Assembly (NCBI GenBank): GCA_947685225.1 | Contig: CANTUV010000009.1 | Location: 1,612,001-1,676,000, forward strand | Reading direction: 5' to 3' | From: Garcia nutans | Lineage: Eukaryota; Streptophyta; Magnoliopsida; Malpighiales; Euphorbiaceae | Length of the DNA: 64,000 nt | Shown: positions 62,380 to 64,000 of the stretch, piece after piece | Layout: every line of letters starts with the position of its first letter | Numbering within the stretch: position 1 is the stretch's first letter | Notes under the pieces: generated by a model | What the model was told of the DNA's origin: nothing | Seen by the model: the letters and a program-made list of their open reading frames with translations, nothing else | The model's database searches: none | Translations under genes and position numbers: made by a program

Positions 62380-62612
62380 CATATTGACATGACACTACAT
62401 ATATGTATTTAGGAGTTGACATGATAAGAGAATATTATGTCACATTAGTATGTGCTAGCATCGCACTGACATCAATGTGCATGACCACATAACCACAACT
62501 CACAGCTCTAATGGCTGAGGGACGATTGGTGTGAGTTTGAGGGACTATGAATGCAAAAAAAGAAAAAAAAAAGAACTTGAGGTACGACAACATGCATTAG
62601 TCAATTCTTAAT

Positions 62613-64000
62613 GATTGAGTGAAAATTATCTGGATTTATCTACAGTTATATATATTTGATTAATAAGGGATTTGCTTGTTGGAATTAATATATTATCTTA
62701 GAAGTAATTGTTTGTGAATGACTTACCATTATTTGTATTAAGTTAATATATTTGTGATTGATAAAAATTAAAGCATGATACTGGTTCATTAAAGTAGTGA
62801 ACTTAGTATTTGTATTGCATAGAGATATGAAAATTCATTTGTAATTAGGCAAAAAGCATTAATTGGCCCTATACTATTTTTTTTTCTATTGAATCCCTCT
62901 ACTATAATTTTGACCTATTAAGCATGATAGTGAGCAGAGTTTGCTAATATTTGCAAGGATAATTCAACTTAATATTATGAGATTTTACTGATTTTGAGAC
63001 ATTTCTGTATATGTTATAACTTGAGAAGGAAAAGAAGCCAATTGAAGAAAAAGTGATTAAAAGTTGCGAAGAAAAGCATTGGGCGTAGCCCTTGGGAGAG
63101 GCTTGTGCCTAAGGGGGCCTGATGCTGGAAGATTACATGAGCCAGTTGGGAATTCTAATTTATTTGGGACACTTAAGATACGATTTTTGGGTAGATTTTC
63201 AGAGATATTATAACTTATTTTTTTTCTTGTTAAAAGACAATATTAAAGAATTTTAATAGCTGTTAATTTTTATTTATTTTTATTTTTCTAATTAGAATAA
63301 AAAATTTGAAGAATATAAAAGCCAAACTTTTGGCAGCTCTAGATGACTTGAGTTGAGAACTTTAGTCCAAACTTTAGTCCATTGTTTTTTTTTTGTTTTA
63401 AGTTTTCTTCTTTCAAATATGTGCACTAAACTCTAATCAGTTGAAGGGATAATCAAAGTTTTCAATTCACCAAGATTTGTGAGTTCTAATAAACTCTTTA
63501 CTTGATTACTTTAATTTCAGTATTTGTGTATGTTTTATAGCTCAATTTTATTATTATTTTGCTAGTTAAATAATTGGGCCCATTGCTTGATTAGCTGAAT
63601 AATATACTACCATTCAAAACTTAGAATATGCAATTGTTCTTAACCTTTTGATACTTGTGTTAATTATGCGTAGCACTAAGAAGATGCACAATCTAATTTA
63701 AATAAAATTTATGGTAGAATTTATTAATTAGAATTAGGTCATTCTAAATCTTAAAACTGTTAGTAGTTTAAATCTAGAAGGGCTTCCCTATAGGGTTATT
63801 CAACATCAAGAGTCAGTTATAAAGCATCTCTTAACTAATTTATCAAATAAGGAATGACTGCCTAATGCGAGAGTTTCGGTTAGCTAGAACTAATTTATTG
63901 AAAAATTAAAGAAAATTATTTTTGTATCAATGATCGGATCTAAAAATCAAAACCAAGATTATTCCCTTTGACTGAAATTATTATTATTATTATTTTTCAA
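62613..64000. other. Unassigned region at the right edge
   Basis: Somewhat less AT-extreme than other spacers. Parts near 63,060-63,130 and 63,340-64,000 read like retrotransposon leader sequence, but I find no coding domain, LTR pair or primer-binding site to support this. Confidence 0.3.

Larger units (their letters stand above)
59855..62612. mobile_element. Long inverted-repeat element enclosing a LINE relic and a hAT element
   Basis: The left arm (about 59,855-60,050) has TTTTTTGCATTCACAG, CCTCAAATTCACAC, GTTAGAGCT and GATGTGACCATGTGTGCTGA. The right arm (about 62,390-62,612), reversed, has TTTTTTGCATTCATAG, CCTCAAACTCACAC, ATTAGAGCT and a matching ATGTGGTCATGCACA region. Imperfect arms of well over 100 bp suggest a Mutator-like element. 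No target duplication was clear, so ends are approximate. It encloses the RNase H fragment and the hAT insertion. Confidence 0.6.

Overview
This window is nuclear DNA from a flowering plant, most likely a eudicot. The evidence is spliced genes with GT/AG introns, plant-type proteins (SKP1, a PLS-class PPR protein, a PHIP1-like RRM protein, a RING-H2 protein), very AT-rich spacers, and several plant transposon types: hAT and other small inverted-repeat elements, Ty1/copia, Ty3/gypsy, a LINE, a tRNA-derived SINE and solo LTRs. I cannot name the species from sequence alone. No bacterial, plasmid, phage or CRISPR content is visible.

Layout. 1-15,783: AT-rich flank with one intact gene, a PHIP1-like RNA-binding protein (3,384-5,992, four exons), and small non-autonomous transposons, three of them hAT-type with 8-bp target duplications. 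15,784-56,004: a head-to-tail tandem segmental duplication. Each unit carries, in order, an SKP1 pseudogene, an SKP1 gene (+), a PPR gene (-) and a PREY/UPF0434-like gene (+). Unit 1 is 15,784-29,185 and unit 2 is 29,185-56,004. Unit 1 has gained a SINE and a ~2.9 kb solo LTR. Unit 2 has gained a ~13.6 kb block (truncated copia plus two gypsy bodies sharing three LTRs), a solo LTR inside the PPR gene, and a 1.08 kb inverted-repeat element. 56,005-64,000: a RING-H2 gene (57,067-57,489), AT-rich spacer, and a long-inverted-repeat element enclosing a dead LINE RNase H region and a nested hAT element.

How the genes relate. Both SKP1 copies are open and encode 158-residue SCF adaptor proteins that differ at a few positions. 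Both PREY-like copies are open. Both PPR copies are dead, by independent lesions. The PPR and PREY-like genes are divergent over a ~308 bp shared upstream region. An LTR element in the SKP1 intron is present in both genes, with a remnant in the SKP1 pseudogenes, so it predates the duplication. A third partial copy of the SKP1-pseudogene segment flanks the retrotransposon block, which suggests a more complex history, possibly a lost third unit.

I found no convincing new molecular system. The most interesting signals are the duplication and its differential decay, arrays of perfect hairpins inside two small transposons, a microRNA-like foldback downstream of PHIP1, and the tandem gypsy pair that shares an in-frame stop.
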